Shown here: one piece after another, positions 1 to 12,345 of the stretch | Numbering within the stretch: the stretch's first letter is position 1 | How the letters are laid out: every line of letters begins with the position of its first letter | Source of the DNA: Leucocoprinus leucothites | Taxonomy: Eukaryota > Basidiomycota > Agaricomycetes > Agaricales > Agaricaceae | Direction: 5' to 3' | DNA: 64,000 nt | Assembly (NCBI GenBank): GCA_013368445.1 | Contig: JAACJO010000026.1 | Location: 310,001 to 374,000 of the forward strand | Position numbers and translations under genes: made by a program | The notes under the pieces: generated by a model | Told to the model about the DNA's origin: nothing | Seen by the model: the letters and a program-made list of their open reading frames with translations, nothing else | Database searches by the model: none

Positions 1-1690
1 ATGAGATATTCAGGGTAGGCCTTGATCCAGTTACCATATTCGGACACAGCGCCTCATTGGACATGTCATTGGCGCTTCTTGGACCTGAACAATACAGCGC
101 CACAACGCGAGGAAGACTTGAGTGGGAAAATAATAGGATTCTTGCCTGCTTCTTTAGGGGCATCAGTACTTAGGCACCGTGATTCCATTGAGCCAACTAA
201 CTCTGACAGAGACAGAGCAATCCCTCCATGTTGGTGGACAAACGGATGTGTGGCGCCGTAGATGATCAGGATAGGCTACGGGGTATTAGCTCCGAGGTAG
301 AGTATCGATTTCATCGGATTCCTTCCATTCTCTCGACGAGAAGTACCAGTCAAACATGCGAATTAAGAAGAGTGCCAAAATGGAAATGTACGTCCCATCA
401 ATCCGGATTTAAGGAGTTTGGGTGCAGGTGGATGCCATGGACAGTTGGACTTCAGGAGGATAAGCCCGCCTATGGCGGAGGGGAATTGGACGTGTGGTTC
501 TAGAGGACATCATAACAGAAAAATTAATAGTTTGAGATTGAGAGTTCAATTCCTGTATTTTCCCAAGCCTTGGGAAACCTCCGTCGGTTAACTCCAGAAT
601 GCGCACTTGCTCTTGACAGATTGAAGGTGCCCTAAGGGACGAGGGCCGCATTTCTCGCTTGTCTCGGGTGAGATGAGCATCTGTGCTGATTGAAAGCAGT
701 TAGAAGCATTTGTCACAAGATCATTTGTGAGGTTAGGAAAGTAAAGACCACCCGTGACGGAGAGTATGATGACACCGATATACCCGATTGAGAGAAAGGG
801 ACTTCGGTGAGGTCCATTCTTTCGTATTATTAGGCGTTCTTATCAGTATCCAGCGTATGTGGAAAGGGAGAGCGGGGAACAAAGAATTCTTGTCTTCTGA
901 TTGGTGCAGGGTTCATCGAATCCAATAGTAACGTGAGTGCCAAGAAGACAGGCCAGCGCCAGCGTTGACGTTGTCACAAGAAGCAACGTTGAAAATATTG
1001 AGAGCTTGTTTCCCTCGAACCTTATTTATGGGTCTGATTCATAGTGCAATTTCCAATGAAAAGCGAGGTGTAGCCTGTTATTGAATTCCATCATGGTCAT
1101 CTCTAGATAAAAAAAGAAACAGCTCGACCCTCGGCCGCGCGGTCTGTAATAACGGCACTTGTGAAGCAGCTCAAGCGATCCTTGGATAATTTGGAGATCG
1201 CTACCCCGCCGCGTATTTCCTCTGATGCTCGTTGCTGGCAATGACCCTTGATTAACCAGGAAAAGGGGCGTAAAAGTTATTGCTTCTAATCTCCGTTTGT
1301 GGGAATTTCCATAAATGGACTAGCGCGTTTCTGTTGAGAGTCGAAGCGAGCAAAAAGTGGCGGCCACACAACGAGCAAAAATAGAAATTTCGAGCGTGTG
1401 CACGGCGCATATCCGTTGCTCAGGACGACGGAAGAGTGGTATGTACGCGAGGCTGGTAGGAGAGAATTTTCCGGCAAGATATTGACGAGTGTTTGTTCCG
1501 GAAATAACCGAAAGGCCTCAGTCTGGACTTTGGTCTCTGGTCTGGACTTGTTGTCGGCAGTGACAGCCGTCTCCGATCTTCAGTAATAGATTCAGCCTGG
1601 TTTGGGTACCTCATCAGTCACTTCGTGTTCCAGTTCTTCACATAAATTTCCCCATTCCTCGCACCAGGCGCTTTGTCTCCCTCTGGTCTT
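1..1690. other. No confident gene
   Basis: Only short open frames occur here and none resembles a family I know. On the minus strand between about 1020 and 590 two frames look weakly membrane-protein-like: a hydrophobic run followed by a Cys-containing tail, and a stretch with Asn-x-Thr/Ser sites ending in a stop near 590. No convincing start or splice pattern joins them. This may be decayed coding DNA or the 5' flank of the next gene. Confidence 0.4.
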
Positions 1691-1706
1691 CTTCCCAGTC
1701 CACTCT

Positions 1707-4435
1707 ATGGATGTCTTTAACCCTAAAATCCTCGACGCCAGCATCCGTGATGTCTCTTCGTGTCTCTCCGACAACCAGAAAGTAGAGCTCCTGCTCTATG
1801 CCATCAAGAGTCTCCACTTTGAGGGGTATGTCCTCGCTTTTTCACATTCTCCGTGCGGTCGTCCGACTGGCCAGCTTGCCCGTGTTATTTTCCTTTTTTG
1901 CTCACTAGCTTCCACGCTCTCCCTCTAGACGCTCTAGAACGGTAGTCGAGAACGCGATCGAGTCATGCCTCCAGGTCACGACACTGACGCCGGAAACCAT
2001 TGCGAAGGCAAGAATTTTGAGAGCGCGGGCTAGACTCGCAAATGGTTCTCACTTTAGTGCCCAAGAAGGTTTGCAAATGAAACAATTGACCCCCTGTCTC
2101 CTCCTCACTGACTTCATGGCAACAGATTTACAAGCCGCGCTCGACGCTGAGCCAGATAACCCAGAAGCGAAAGCTCTACTTTATCAGCGTTCTGTAACTG
2201 TCGAAAAGGTGTGTTTGTGATTCCTGAACCTCACCCCGCTTCTAATCATCGGCGTAGCTTCTTTCGCCACTGCCCATCAATAAGGATCGATTCTCCATTG
2301 AAATATGGAGAGAAATTGCTTTTTTCCTACCCAGGCGTGATCTTAAATCACTCTTATTCGTCCCCCATGCTATTTCCAAGGTTGCCTCGCAGCTACTATT
2401 TCGAGAGCTGGACCTTCACTTTGGCGAATTAAAGTATAGCCATACTGACGATGAAGATGACTGGGGGAGCCATGAGGCTTATGCTCGGGCCGACGATGGT
2501 GCCAGGCACGCCCAACGCAGCGCTGATATTCTCACCCGGATTATTGTCGACCCAGCGTTTGCCCACTGTGTCCGCACTTTGCGTATTTTTGCTTCCACGA
2601 GGGACGGAGGTCTTGCGTTCCAAACAGGTACGAAGGTGATATTTGCGGCTTATGTACCATCAATTCACATGCCTGCCTAGGAATGCTCACCAATGCCCTT
2701 CCGAAGCTTGTGAATCTCAGAAATGTTCACATATCCTCGGGTGCAGAGGGACTACCCCCTGTTCTGCGCATTCTTCAATCCACCAACCCACGCCTGCGTG
2801 GGCTATCTTTACAGTGAGTCAATAATTACATCACCGCATATCACCGTTTTTTCATCATTATTGACATATGACATAAGGTCACCTGACTATCCAACTGATC
2901 TGTCTTTCCTCGACTTCCGCTACATTTCTCATTTCACCTACACGAGCCCACCTGTACCCACACAGACCAACAGCTCCACTCTTGCCTACTCATCCCTTCA
3001 AAATGTCGTCTCATCCAATCGCACGACACTTCGCACGATTAATCTTTTAACTCCATCATGGCCTTTCCCATCCCATTCAATGTCAATACGAAACCTCACC
3101 CGCATCCACTTTGCCGGGACATTCCCGGCTCATCAGTCTTCTTCGACGTCTTCTCATTCAGGTACTTCTGGGCCTTACATCCAACCACAGGTGATTTCCG
3201 AACTGATTGAACATGGCCGACAACTTGAATCCCTGTCTATCGATTGTACCTTACTTGAGAGCACCACGCTGTCAGCGCAGTTCCGTACGGATCCCGTTCC
3301 CCCTATCCATCCTCACCCCTTGCCGTTTCTCCGCCATTTTGCTTTCGCTGTTCGTGCCTTGGGCCGTAGAACGGCTGATAAAGATCTCTTTCCTGCAATT
3401 ACATCATTTTTGCGCGGGCGCTATCAGTTGCAGACTCTTCAACTCATTGTCGATACGACTCCTTCTTCGGCGTACGGTAGTGGCGGTGTCGTCAGCTCTT
3501 CGAATTTAGAGGCTGTTGGGTACGATGCGTCCATCTGGGGTCTTTTACCTAGTCTGGGTGGATTAAAAGCTGTGAGGATGACATATCCAAGGGACCTCGC
3601 ACCTGGGCTGGCTGGATGGTTGATTCCTCGTAGTGTTACCGCTCTCGGCATGGAAATCGGTGCACAGAGATTGAGCGCTGGCTTAGACGGTGCTCCTGGC
3701 TCCGCTGCTGGTATTGGTCCTGATGTGGTCACATTTTTCGCAGTAAGTCGCCCTTCTGTCGGTTCAAGATTCGATCAATCTTCGTCTCTGACACGTCTTC
3801 ATTTATAATATTAGCAATTAAAACCAGGTCTCCCACCTCATCTGAGATTCGTGTACCTCAACGATATACCAATCTCCACGCGAATCGTTCATGCTATTGT
3901 TGAACATGGCTTCCCTATGGTCAGAGTTATCCGAGTCGGAAGTTGGTTCTGGACGGTGTCGAGAAAACAGCCTGGTGGGTTGGCTTCGTCGTCTTCGCTC
4001 CTCGGGGGTAGGACTTCGACGACATCAGATCGTGGTGCTGCACAGCCGACCCCTACGCATCATCATATACCTAATCATGCACATGGAGGACATCTTCATG
4101 CTCTTGCGCTTGCTCATCCACAGACTCATCAAGCGTCGGGGTCTTCGAGCCAAAACTCAGCGACGGGTCATATACACGGGGGACATTCTGCGACTCAATC
4201 TCATACTCGCTCACCTTCGTCGTCGTCCCCCGTGATGCCGAGTGCAAGTGGTGGATCAAGGGAGGGCGGTGGTGGTGTTGGAATGCTGGAACTTGAGCCG
4301 TGGCCTATGAGGAGGGTGGTGTATCATGCGGCAGAGTGGTTGGAGTGGCTTGGGTGTGAGGAGGCGGCTGTTGCTGCGCTTGGAAGTACGAGAGAGGCTG
4401 AGTCTGAGGGTGTGGGTGTGGGTGTATTTCGGTGA
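1707..4435 (+). CDS. F-box protein with TPR-like N-terminus
   Basis: Probable substrate-recognition subunit of an SCF ubiquitin ligase (family knowledge; substrate unknown). Seven exons give 776 residues in frame: 1707-1825, 1929-2068, 2126-2208, 2258-2627, 2681-2813, 2878-3742 and 3815-4435, all with GT-AG introns. Residues 1-112 contain a TPR-like pair of helices (ARILRARARLANG, then LQAALDAEPDNPEAKALL). The F-box follows at about 118-165, with FSIEIWREIAFFLPRRDLKS and LLFRELDLHFG. An acidic spacer comes next, then a long region with LRR-like spacing (ILQSTNPRLRGLSL). A His/Ser-rich low-complexity stretch lies near residues 648-705. The ATG at 1707 was chosen because it begins the conserved-looking frame just before exon 1 joins the TPR segment. 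The overall gene model is well supported by frame continuity; the exact function is not. Confidence 0.85.
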
Positions 4436-5370
4436 GGTTTGGTAATACTATCATCCTTCGTGTATGCGGCAAATGAGTACGATGTTTATGCTCATGTTTC
4501 GTGTTTAGTTTTGAGTTAGGGTTTTATTCGTGTATTTGTACGTTTATGTCACTTTGCTTTGTCGTACCCTCCGGTAATCTCGGATTTGAGTGCGTATACT
4601 CAGCCGAACGTTGAACGTTGAGCTCAACGCGATAGGGCCAACCAGCGCGCATATGCGTATACATCTAAGATCAGAAGATCTTAGCGCTGAGTACTAAGCT
4701 TTCAGTTCTACTCTGGCCAGTACATCCATTTGAGCTGCCCTTATTCTCGAGCCAAAATATTCGATCAAATACTACTCCCTATGTGAACTCGTCATCGGGT
4801 TTTGCGAGGGAGAGTTAAACCATCAAATGAGCTAATCTGTATTTCTGACAAAAAAAAAGATGGCTCCGTTGTCGTGGGCTATTATATGAATCTGCATCAT
4901 CGGGTGGGTTTTCTTCGTACTTGACATTTGCAGAAGCTATAGCGGAAACTTTGTGACTGAGGTGGTTGTCCGCATTTTCCTCCACGCCCAAATACTTATT
5001 ATCAAAATATCAAAACATACCGTCCGTTTTGCCTATAAGGTCACTGGTGGAAGTGAAAGATTTGCGTGCCGTTATGAACAGGTGTTTCTTCTGTTTTTGG
5101 ATGCAGAGTTCAAAAACCAAAAGTCTTGTGGTGTGATCGGCGTGAGTAGCTTTTGCGAGTGGCTGGTATTTAGGCGCCCGTACGGACTGATCGAAATTGT
5201 GTGATGGTCGATGATGAACAGCCACAGCTTGTTTCACAAACACCACTGTTGGGGCCGTTGGGGACCAACCTGTTCCGCCCCACTCTTAGCCCCAAATGCC
5301 TAATCATTGGGTATACCCCTCGAGCTCCTGATCAAACTTGTGTCCTTTTTCACTTGTTCGAAATTACACC
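4436..5370. other. Intergenic spacer between two F-box genes
   Basis: Contains the 3' flank of the first F-box gene and the promoter side of the second. No open frame here resembles a known protein. A short A-tract lies near 4851. I see no repeat or RNA gene. Confidence 0.5.
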
Positions 5371-6936
5371 ATGTCCAGTCATCAACAACTCGTTTTAGAG
5401 GCTTTGCCGCTCGAGCTCTTGAATAAAATCGCAAGTCACCTGGAATTTTCTGACCTGACAGCGCTACGTCAGGAAAGTGACTTTCTTAATTCCATTTCTC
5501 AGTCCTGAACTTTCATAACAGACAAGCACTATCCTTCAACTCGCCACGGAAGCTCGTCCAATGTGGATGAAGCTCGTACAAGAGTACTCTAGCAAACACT
5601 TTACATTCCCTTGCCCGCCCACTCAATCACTCACTACATTGGATGCAACCACGCTTCGTGTATGGTTGGTGCACCAGCTCACCGTCAATGCAATATGGAG
5701 TAGACCTGCGGCTGCCCCACGCTCCATTGCACTTGACTACCCGGGAACCATCACTGGCCCATGCTCAGTGACAATTCTCCCTGGTGGGAAGTGGGCACTA
5801 GCCGGTGGAAGACGTGGATGGATCCACTACTTTGACCTTTCTCAACAGCGGCCTGTGCCCACTGAACTCATCTCGCCGACCAAGGACCTTTCAACGTGCT
5901 TTGACATCAAACAAATTTCCTTTCATTGCCAATCACCAAACAAATTCCTCATTGCCTTCCCTGGAATGCGTGGGTCCCTCAACTTATCCTGATTTCCGAT
6001 CCTCAAACCGTAGTATTTTGATAGAAACGTCATATGGCAATCACAGAAATCCTGTTTCCTGGATCCATGTTTGGCAAATTGAAGAGACAAGCATTCGTGG
6101 CCTCAGTGCAGTGCATGTAAAGTCTCTCCCATACTGCTGGAGTCTATGTGGCTTTGGCGCTCTTTCTCTCACTGGGAATCTGCTCGTTCATACAACGAGA
6201 GCACTCCAAAACACCAAATGGGCAGATGTATTTCAGTGGAAAGAGAGCGACTCGAGGCAGCTGGTGCGATCTAGGATTCGCCTAGACTGTAATCCAGTAT
6301 GTTCCAGTATAAGTCGCTTCCAATATCTGACTCATGCTGTGGCAGGATTTCATAAATATCATTGGTGGTGATCGCCTTCTTGCCATTGATCCAACCAAAG
6401 GAACATACCTCTTTGACATCCCAGAGCCACAGCCAATATTGGATACTCATGCACAGTGTCCTCTTGTTATTGGAAAAATGCCAATTGGCACCCCTTCCTG
6501 GTCCTACATCCATAATCAGCCCCACAATTCCTTCAGATATTCTCGTGTGTCCTATGATGGTACTTGTCATCGCTTGGCAATTGGCACTCCAATGGGTATT
6601 CTTGGTTTGATGATTCCTTCTACTAGAGATGAATCCCCTACAGTCTTGCAGCTCTCAAACTTGTCCCTTTGCCACAAGCCTGTTGGGATTGGGATGTCCA
6701 AAGGGTGTGTCATACATGATGACGGTGTAGCCAAATTGAGCTATTCCTGGGACCAGAAATTGGATAGTTCGGTGTTCTCCAGCTGTCAGCACACTAGCAA
6801 AGAAGATAGTACATTCCACCACACATGGTCACGAAACTCGTTTGATGAGGAAACTGGACGCTTTATATGTACTGAGACTTTAGCAAAACAAATTCGATAC
6901 TTAGACTTCCTCACTCTTAGTACCCCTTCATTATAG
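5371..6936 (+). CDS. F-box protein, possibly disrupted
   Basis: F-box adaptor-type protein of about 480 residues. The N-terminus (LEALPLELLNKIASHLEF, then LTALRQ) is a clear F-box. The rest has regularly spaced hydrophobic and Trp residues, as in the propeller-like tails of basidiomycete F-box proteins. The join at 6297-6348 is a clean GT-AG intron. Two earlier joins are not clean. Near 5480-5521 the F-box helix seems to read on to ISQ at about 5502, but only about 20 bases, with a stop codon, separate it from the next exon (TSTILQLATEARPMW, from 5522), and no GT donor gives the right phase. Near 5970-6012 the frame changes and needs a 40-base intron with a weak GTCCCT donor. Either the introns are atypical or the gene is decaying. 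The F-box identity is more certain than the integrity. Confidence 0.65.
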
Positions 6937-7132
6937 TTAGAGGTGTAATTGTATATTCCTACCTGCTCTGGAAATTTGATATTTCAAACATGAAAGAATA
7001 CAAATAATGGAAGAACTCAGACTCTCGAAGCGGTGCGAGAACTGAGGTGCACATCATGCGAAGTCATAATATGTATAAGCTCGTCACGCAACAATAAAGA
7101 GAAGATACAATAATGGATGCCCATTGTCACTA

Positions 7133-7162
7133 GATCCTGAAATGTTTACTATCGACCTTTGA
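7133..7162 (+). pseudogene. 3' stub of the kinase gene
   Basis: The codons read DPEMFTIDL followed by TGA. The intact kinase at 18365-19787 ends in the same residues with TAA. Sequence beyond the stop also matches the kinase 3' flank in inverted orientation (7163-7260 against 18260-18364). Nothing kinase-like lies upstream of 7127, so this is the leftover end of a duplicated gene. Confidence 0.85.
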
Positions 7163-7934
7163 CTTTCGTTCTTTTAATTGTTCTCAAGTGTGTTTCATCG
7201 CATATTTACATATTCATGTTCCTTGAATTCGTATAGAGCGAACTGAGTGCGGATTCCCAAATTTGGTGCCATCTACTCTTTCCTGGACTGAGTCGCGCGC
7301 TGCTGCTATACTAGGCACCAGCTTCTAATCCCACGGCTGGGCGCGCAAATATCTAACCAGGAACCTGAGTCTAGGCCATCCCCAAGCACGCGAAGCACCC
7401 ATAAGAAGCCCACTGTTGATGGACTCTCAGTTTGTTACTTGCCAAATCACATTAATGAGAGGGGTCAGATACCACAGACACGATGATTGCGGGAGAACGA
7501 CAGGAGATACCACACTAGTACATATACTCTGTCCTACAACTATCAAAGGACGGCGGATTAGCACAACGGGAGGGAAATAATGCAGGAGGGAGAAGCGGCT
7601 GCCGAGGAAGGCGTTCATGCTAAAATTACAAAGGGAGACACTGGTAAAACATAATTACAAACAAACCAGACGAGAGATCGAGATGTTGACACGACAAAAC
7701 CTGAAAAGAGATGGGGGTGGTATCAAAAGAAGATAAAAAATAAACGGGAGCCAAAGTCGTTGAAAATTGTTCAGAAGTATATTGTCAGAAAAAATCAGGC
7801 AGCATTCATCGCGCATGCCAGGGGTGAGAGGTTGAAAGGTGCCGTACATCAGCGCTCGTCCGACTCTGCGCCGCTATGAGTATCTAGTGAATCAGAGACA
7901 AGGTCAAATATAACGCACCACTCGCGCCTCGCCA

Positions 7935-10133
7935 TCATGCCGGCCGTTGTAGAGGCGATCTGAGGAGACTTTCTGTGCTCGTCGGGCTAATCGGGCTTAA
8001 AGGACTTTTCAAAGTCCCTCGAATCATTTCACTATCATCACTCAAACTCCTTTCACATCCTCCGAGAGCCACCGCTTGTCCATTCTCCAAATCCAGGTTC
8101 GGCTGTAGGAAATCTTTATATTCTTGCTCATCCCAACCCGAAGTCGAAGATGGAGAAGTGCTCCAGAAACTTGAGGTCGCAGGTCGCACCACTCGGTGAG
8201 CGCGGATATGTGCATGAGTGTGAGCGCTAGTGTTCGATCCAATCGAGAAAGAGCACTGGTGGAACTTGTTACGGAGGGCTTTGTAGCAGCAGGGAACGAG
8301 ATCAATGACGGGTGCTGTTTTAGATTGGTTGGTCTCGGACAGCATGCCGCTGGTACTTGGATGATTTGAGGTGCGCTTGGGGGGATTTAGCATCGTAAGG
8401 AACGACAAGATATAGACTAATAATGTCCTTTAAACATGATAAATGGCTAGGAAAGGTATTGCTTATGCTTTGTGAGGAGAAACTCAAGGGCGAGGAAGAT
8501 GAATGTGTTAGGTAGGAGAACATACTGTCCAGGGGATTCGGGTCATTTTCTCGCGGCATATATTATCTGGGATATCACTTACGATGAATAGGGCCGAGAG
8601 TGAACAGGCGCTGATGGGTATTGTTAACAAGCTACCGTGAAGCACCGATCGATAACTCACCTTGTAAAAAGCCCAGAGCCCAAGCTGTATTGAATGACGG
8701 TTGATATCCTTGTATTCAATCTATGAATGGAGGGTTAGTGATTATTGATCAGGCACTCGGCCAAAAGACGAACCTAGAAGTTGGTGCTTGGCTTTTCCAT
8801 AGATAATAATACATTGCAGCCGCAATGACGGAGTCGAATCCAGTGGAAGTTGCAAACGCAGCAACGATGACCCACTGCGGAGCAGAAGCGCAATTAGAGA
8901 TCGAGCCACTAGGAGATGTGGAGACAGATGACTCGCGGAGACGTTCTCAATTTCGGTGTATGTGTGAACCTCGTATCTGAATAATTGGAACAAAGCCATG
9001 AGTGCAAGCGAAGTACGGAATTTCATATGTTCGTACATGTGGTACGCAAAAACTAGAAAATAAAAATAGTCAACACAGGAGTGGAACAATTGAGCTGATG
9101 CTTATCACCGCTCACCAATTCCAATGACTGATCAGGAGAGAGGAGAGAACAAAGATAAGAAATTCAAGCTCGTCCTCAAGACGCGCGGAGCTCACCAAAA
9201 CTGCCCATGAGCACCAATGCCTGAATATCATCATTAACAAAAATGAGCACAAGGTTGTGTCTTGGGACATACCACTAGGTACCCAACTATTCCTCGATGA
9301 TACTCGCCCACTGCATAAGGCACAGCCCTCAGACTCCTCATTCCCCGATCCATTTAAAGAACAAAAGACACGCACATATCCACACTCGCAGCGGATATAG
9401 ACTATGCACGATCAAAATAATCAAGACCTTCACAACCACCAAGCCACTGTCAGCGCCCGTAAATAACATATGACCAGCCAGAATCCTCACGTTGGCCGAT
9501 ACTTGGAGCTACATTGAATAGTTGACAACTTCTAAGATCGTGTTGTTTGGGGATCGTCGGAACTAGGGCTCACCTTGATAGACCTGATCGGGTTATACAT
9601 GGGGGTCTGCGTTCAAGGTACACAAAAGATAAACGAATGAGGCACGTACCATACAATATACTCCAGTCCGACGCGATCGCCGAAGCCAGTGATTATGTAC
9701 GTATACACAGCATGAATCGTCAATGTGAGGTGTAGCGTACTCAGAATCCTATAAATGCGGGACTGTTAAGTTTTTCAGAGTTGCGAGGCCGGCTGAGCAA
9801 TGCGCACCATAGAGCAGCAACCTGTGCAAAGGTAGCCAATTAGCCGACTCGGCCCCGACACGTAATACTAGCTCGACTCACTGAGTACTTGTGCAGTTGA
9901 ATCCTTTGGAAACAGGTGGTATTACCAGAACGTTTGCAACGTAGTGATCCCGAAGAGACTACACCATACATCATCACCAAAGTCAGTATTCTATCATTGA
10001 TCCCCCGCAAATCACGATGATTCGAAGCAATCGGGTAACTTATAACATTGTAGCCAGCACTCCTAAGAAACAACCCGCCCACAGTATTATATAGCGCTGC
10101 GTTCTCCAAGCTCAGTAATGTCATCGGTGCCAT
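7935..10133 (-). pseudogene. DUF6534 seven-helix protein, decayed copy
   Basis: The DUF6534 family consists of basidiomycete seven-helix membrane proteins of unknown function (family knowledge). The exons line up one for one with the copy at 15377-17626, starting MAPMTLLSLENAALYNTVGG and ending in a Ser/Pro-rich cytoplasmic tail (about 8408-7935). Three lesions lie near the 5' end when compared with that copy. An extra T in exon 1 (near 10068) shifts the frame. The exon 1 donor GTAAGT has become ATAAGT (near 10042). A TAC codon in exon 2 is TAA (near 9924). A later donor reads GCGAGT instead of GTGAGT (near 8940). The later exons are otherwise open, so loss of function looks fairly recent. 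Confidence 0.82.
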
Positions 10134-11675
10134 TATGGGTATACCTCAGATTTTCCAACTCGTGAACGTAAATTGAGTTATCAGGAAGGCAGAGGTCCTT
10201 GGCGACACGAAGGTTGGCGACGAGGAGATAGAGGGAGAGGGGGGGAGGTGAATGTACGATGACTCAGAGGGGTACAGCTCTGAGCAGAGGTAGGGGAATA
10301 AAAGGACGATAAAAGTATTAATTTTAGACACACGAGTAAAGGACGCACAGCTATTTGAGGGGCTGAGGGAAGACTTAATCTAACCGGTGGTGGCACCCTT
10401 GCTCATGTTGCCTCAAGGCACTGTGACCTAATCTGTTCAAGCCCAGGTAATCGAGCCTTATTCAATTTCGCGAGCGTGCAGCTCCGAGAAGGTAAACATA
10501 TCCTCTCTAGGTAAAAGGACCAAGTTCCGGAAATAGATCAGCAGAGGCATCGCGGGATATTTGTCAAATCTCACCTAACCAGCCAACACCGCAAATCAGT
10601 CACAGCACGCCTTCCATTCCCAAATTAACCACGATCAGCTGCATCTAATTGTTTGAGCGGCGACTACTAGGATTCTAAACTGAAGGAACGAGTGGGGTGG
10701 CACATGTATTTCACATTCGATGGATACTAGCAACCCCAAGTACTCAGCTGATAAGACATTGAACGCCGGCACGAAGGTCGACCGATCCCAGGATGACCGG
10801 AACTTCACAAATACCTACTCAAGGGAACAGCCGGGCCCGAGATCAACTCTTTCCCGAAATGCCTCGTGGTATGCCTCTTTTGGACAGGCTGCACAGCAAT
10901 TGACTTTTGCATCAAGGTGTGGTGGGGGTGTCGATCGACACTGCAGGCTTTGCAACGGGACTTCATCTGGAGTCAAGGATTCTTGGTATATAAAAGCCAA
11001 GTCCACAATAAGAATCGGCGAAACGAAAAAGGTCATAGTGATATGGTAAAGAAGCGTGCTCAACATTCCAGTTATTGTACTTACTCTGAGAAGAAAATAT
11101 CGGGCAGTGAACCTCTCAGACCGTCACGCGTAAGGGCTGACATCTTCTGTATTCCGTCGTCATTGTATCTGTTGCAAGGGACTGAAGCAGAACGCTGTGC
11201 GGGGTGGATTGGTGTAGAGCGAACTGCCTATCCTAACGGAAGTAGCTAGCTCTATTATGACATCCGGCCCTCACGTTGCACTTCGGCTTTCTACTCGAAC
11301 GCCTTCTCGAATATTCGGATACTAGATGTCTATGGATCCGTGTCGGCCGTTTCCGGCAAAAGGATGGTTGGAAATGACAGAGTAGCGAGGTCGAGAGAGC
11401 TTGGAGCATATCGGTCCGCGAATCCAGAATATAGGATTTCAGTTCTTTGAGGGCGCTGCACCAAGCGTGATCGCTCCACGAGTAGTGCTCAGGGAGAGTT
11501 TGAGGAGGAGGGGTAACAATCAAGGATAACAAGAATTAGAGGGTGTATTCGCGTCCAAAGCTGCACAAAACCAATAATCTATATAGTGCCTACCATAGAG
11601 TAAACTTGGCACAATGAGCAGGACTCGGACGATCTGCAGTAGGGAACGTACTCGCTGTTCCTCCATAACCTGAGG
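10134..11675. other. Duplicated block without a recognised gene
   Basis: This segment between QCR6 and the DUF6534 gene is matched in inverted orientation by 13818-15376. The best shared open frame is on the minus strand at about 11532-11233, with the shared motif HRHLVSEYSRRR; its start and surrounding residues differ between copies and several indels shift it. It may be an old untranslated region or gene relic. The 5' flank of the DUF6534 gene (10134-10400) includes a pyrimidine-rich stretch on the minus strand. Confidence 0.55.
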
Positions 11676-12311
11676 TCAACGAAGTTTGCCGAAGAGTTTG
11701 GGCGCAGCACAATCCTGCAAACGTGTGAGATCTTCAAAAGACTCATGGGAGCATCCAAGAACGTACATCTATGCAATGCATCATGCTATATTCGATATCA
11801 ATAAATAGCACTATCTGTGAGAGACGACCACAACTCACTGGACTAATCAATTTCCAACACCACGGAGAGCAATTAGTCAGATGAAAATACAGCGACAACT
11901 TGATACATACACCTAAAACGTCGTCAGTTGTATGTAGGAAGCAAAGAAACGAAACAACGCACAATTCCTCGACACAGTCCTCGCCCTTGAAGCCCTGTCC
12001 CGACTGGACCTTCTCATTGCAGTGCTCGAAATGTTGTGCAAGCTGTGCACATTTCTTTTCTTTGCACTCGTCACGGATAGTGGGGTGAAGCTGAGAATCC
12101 CATTTCAATGCGGCAGTCAGTAGGCTGGAGTAGAAGTCGAAAGTTGGCATACATCTTCGGGTTCCTCCTCCTCTTCCTCTTCGGGCTGAGCTGCTTCCTC
12201 CTCTCCCTCTTCCGGCTGAGCTGCTTCCTCCGCGACAGCCTCAGGTTCCTTCTCTTCTGAATCGGCGTAGATGGTGGACTTGAGAGAGGAGAAGAAATCA
12301 GAGAGAGCCAT
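11676..12311 (-). CDS. QCR6: Cytochrome bc1 complex hinge protein (subunit 6)
   Basis: The acidic hinge subunit of mitochondrial respiratory complex III, located on the intermembrane-space side, where it assists cytochrome c1 (family knowledge). Four exons give 114 residues: 12153-12311, 11963-12090, 11767-11785 and 11676-11714. The protein starts MALSDFFSSLKSTIYADS. A run rich in Glu follows at residues 19-52. The conserved hinge domain has LHPTIRDECKE, HFEHCNEKVQSG, FKGEDCVEEF, MMHCIDDCAAPKLF and GKLR at the C-terminus, with the paired Cys residues typical of the family. The third exon is only 19 bases and follows an intron of about 177 bases. Its promoter lies at the inner edge of the left arm; a truncated copy sits at 13770-13817. 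This is the only complete copy in the window. Confidence 0.93.
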
Positions 12312-12345
12312 TTTAGTCGGGATTGTTGGGAATGGACCACAACGC

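Larger units (their letters stand above)
7127..12345 (+). repeat. Left arm of large inverted duplication
   Basis: This arm matches the reverse complement of 13738-18399 over most of its length, with many substitutions and indels. It runs from the last codons of a kinase gene (7133-7162), through a DUF6534 gene, through a gene-free block (10134-11675), to QCR6 and about 34 bases of its upstream region. Matching landmarks include the 3' end of the kinase, the DUF6534 exons in the same order, and the sequence just before the QCR6 start codon. The outer end lies inside kinase coding DNA, so the breakpoint cut that gene. Confidence 0.88.

Noticed and set aside
10815..11532. Several 70-130 codon frames on both strands in the gene-free block
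   Set aside because: The inverted copy at 13960-14830 shows frame-shifting indels and different starts, so none behaves like a conserved coding sequence.
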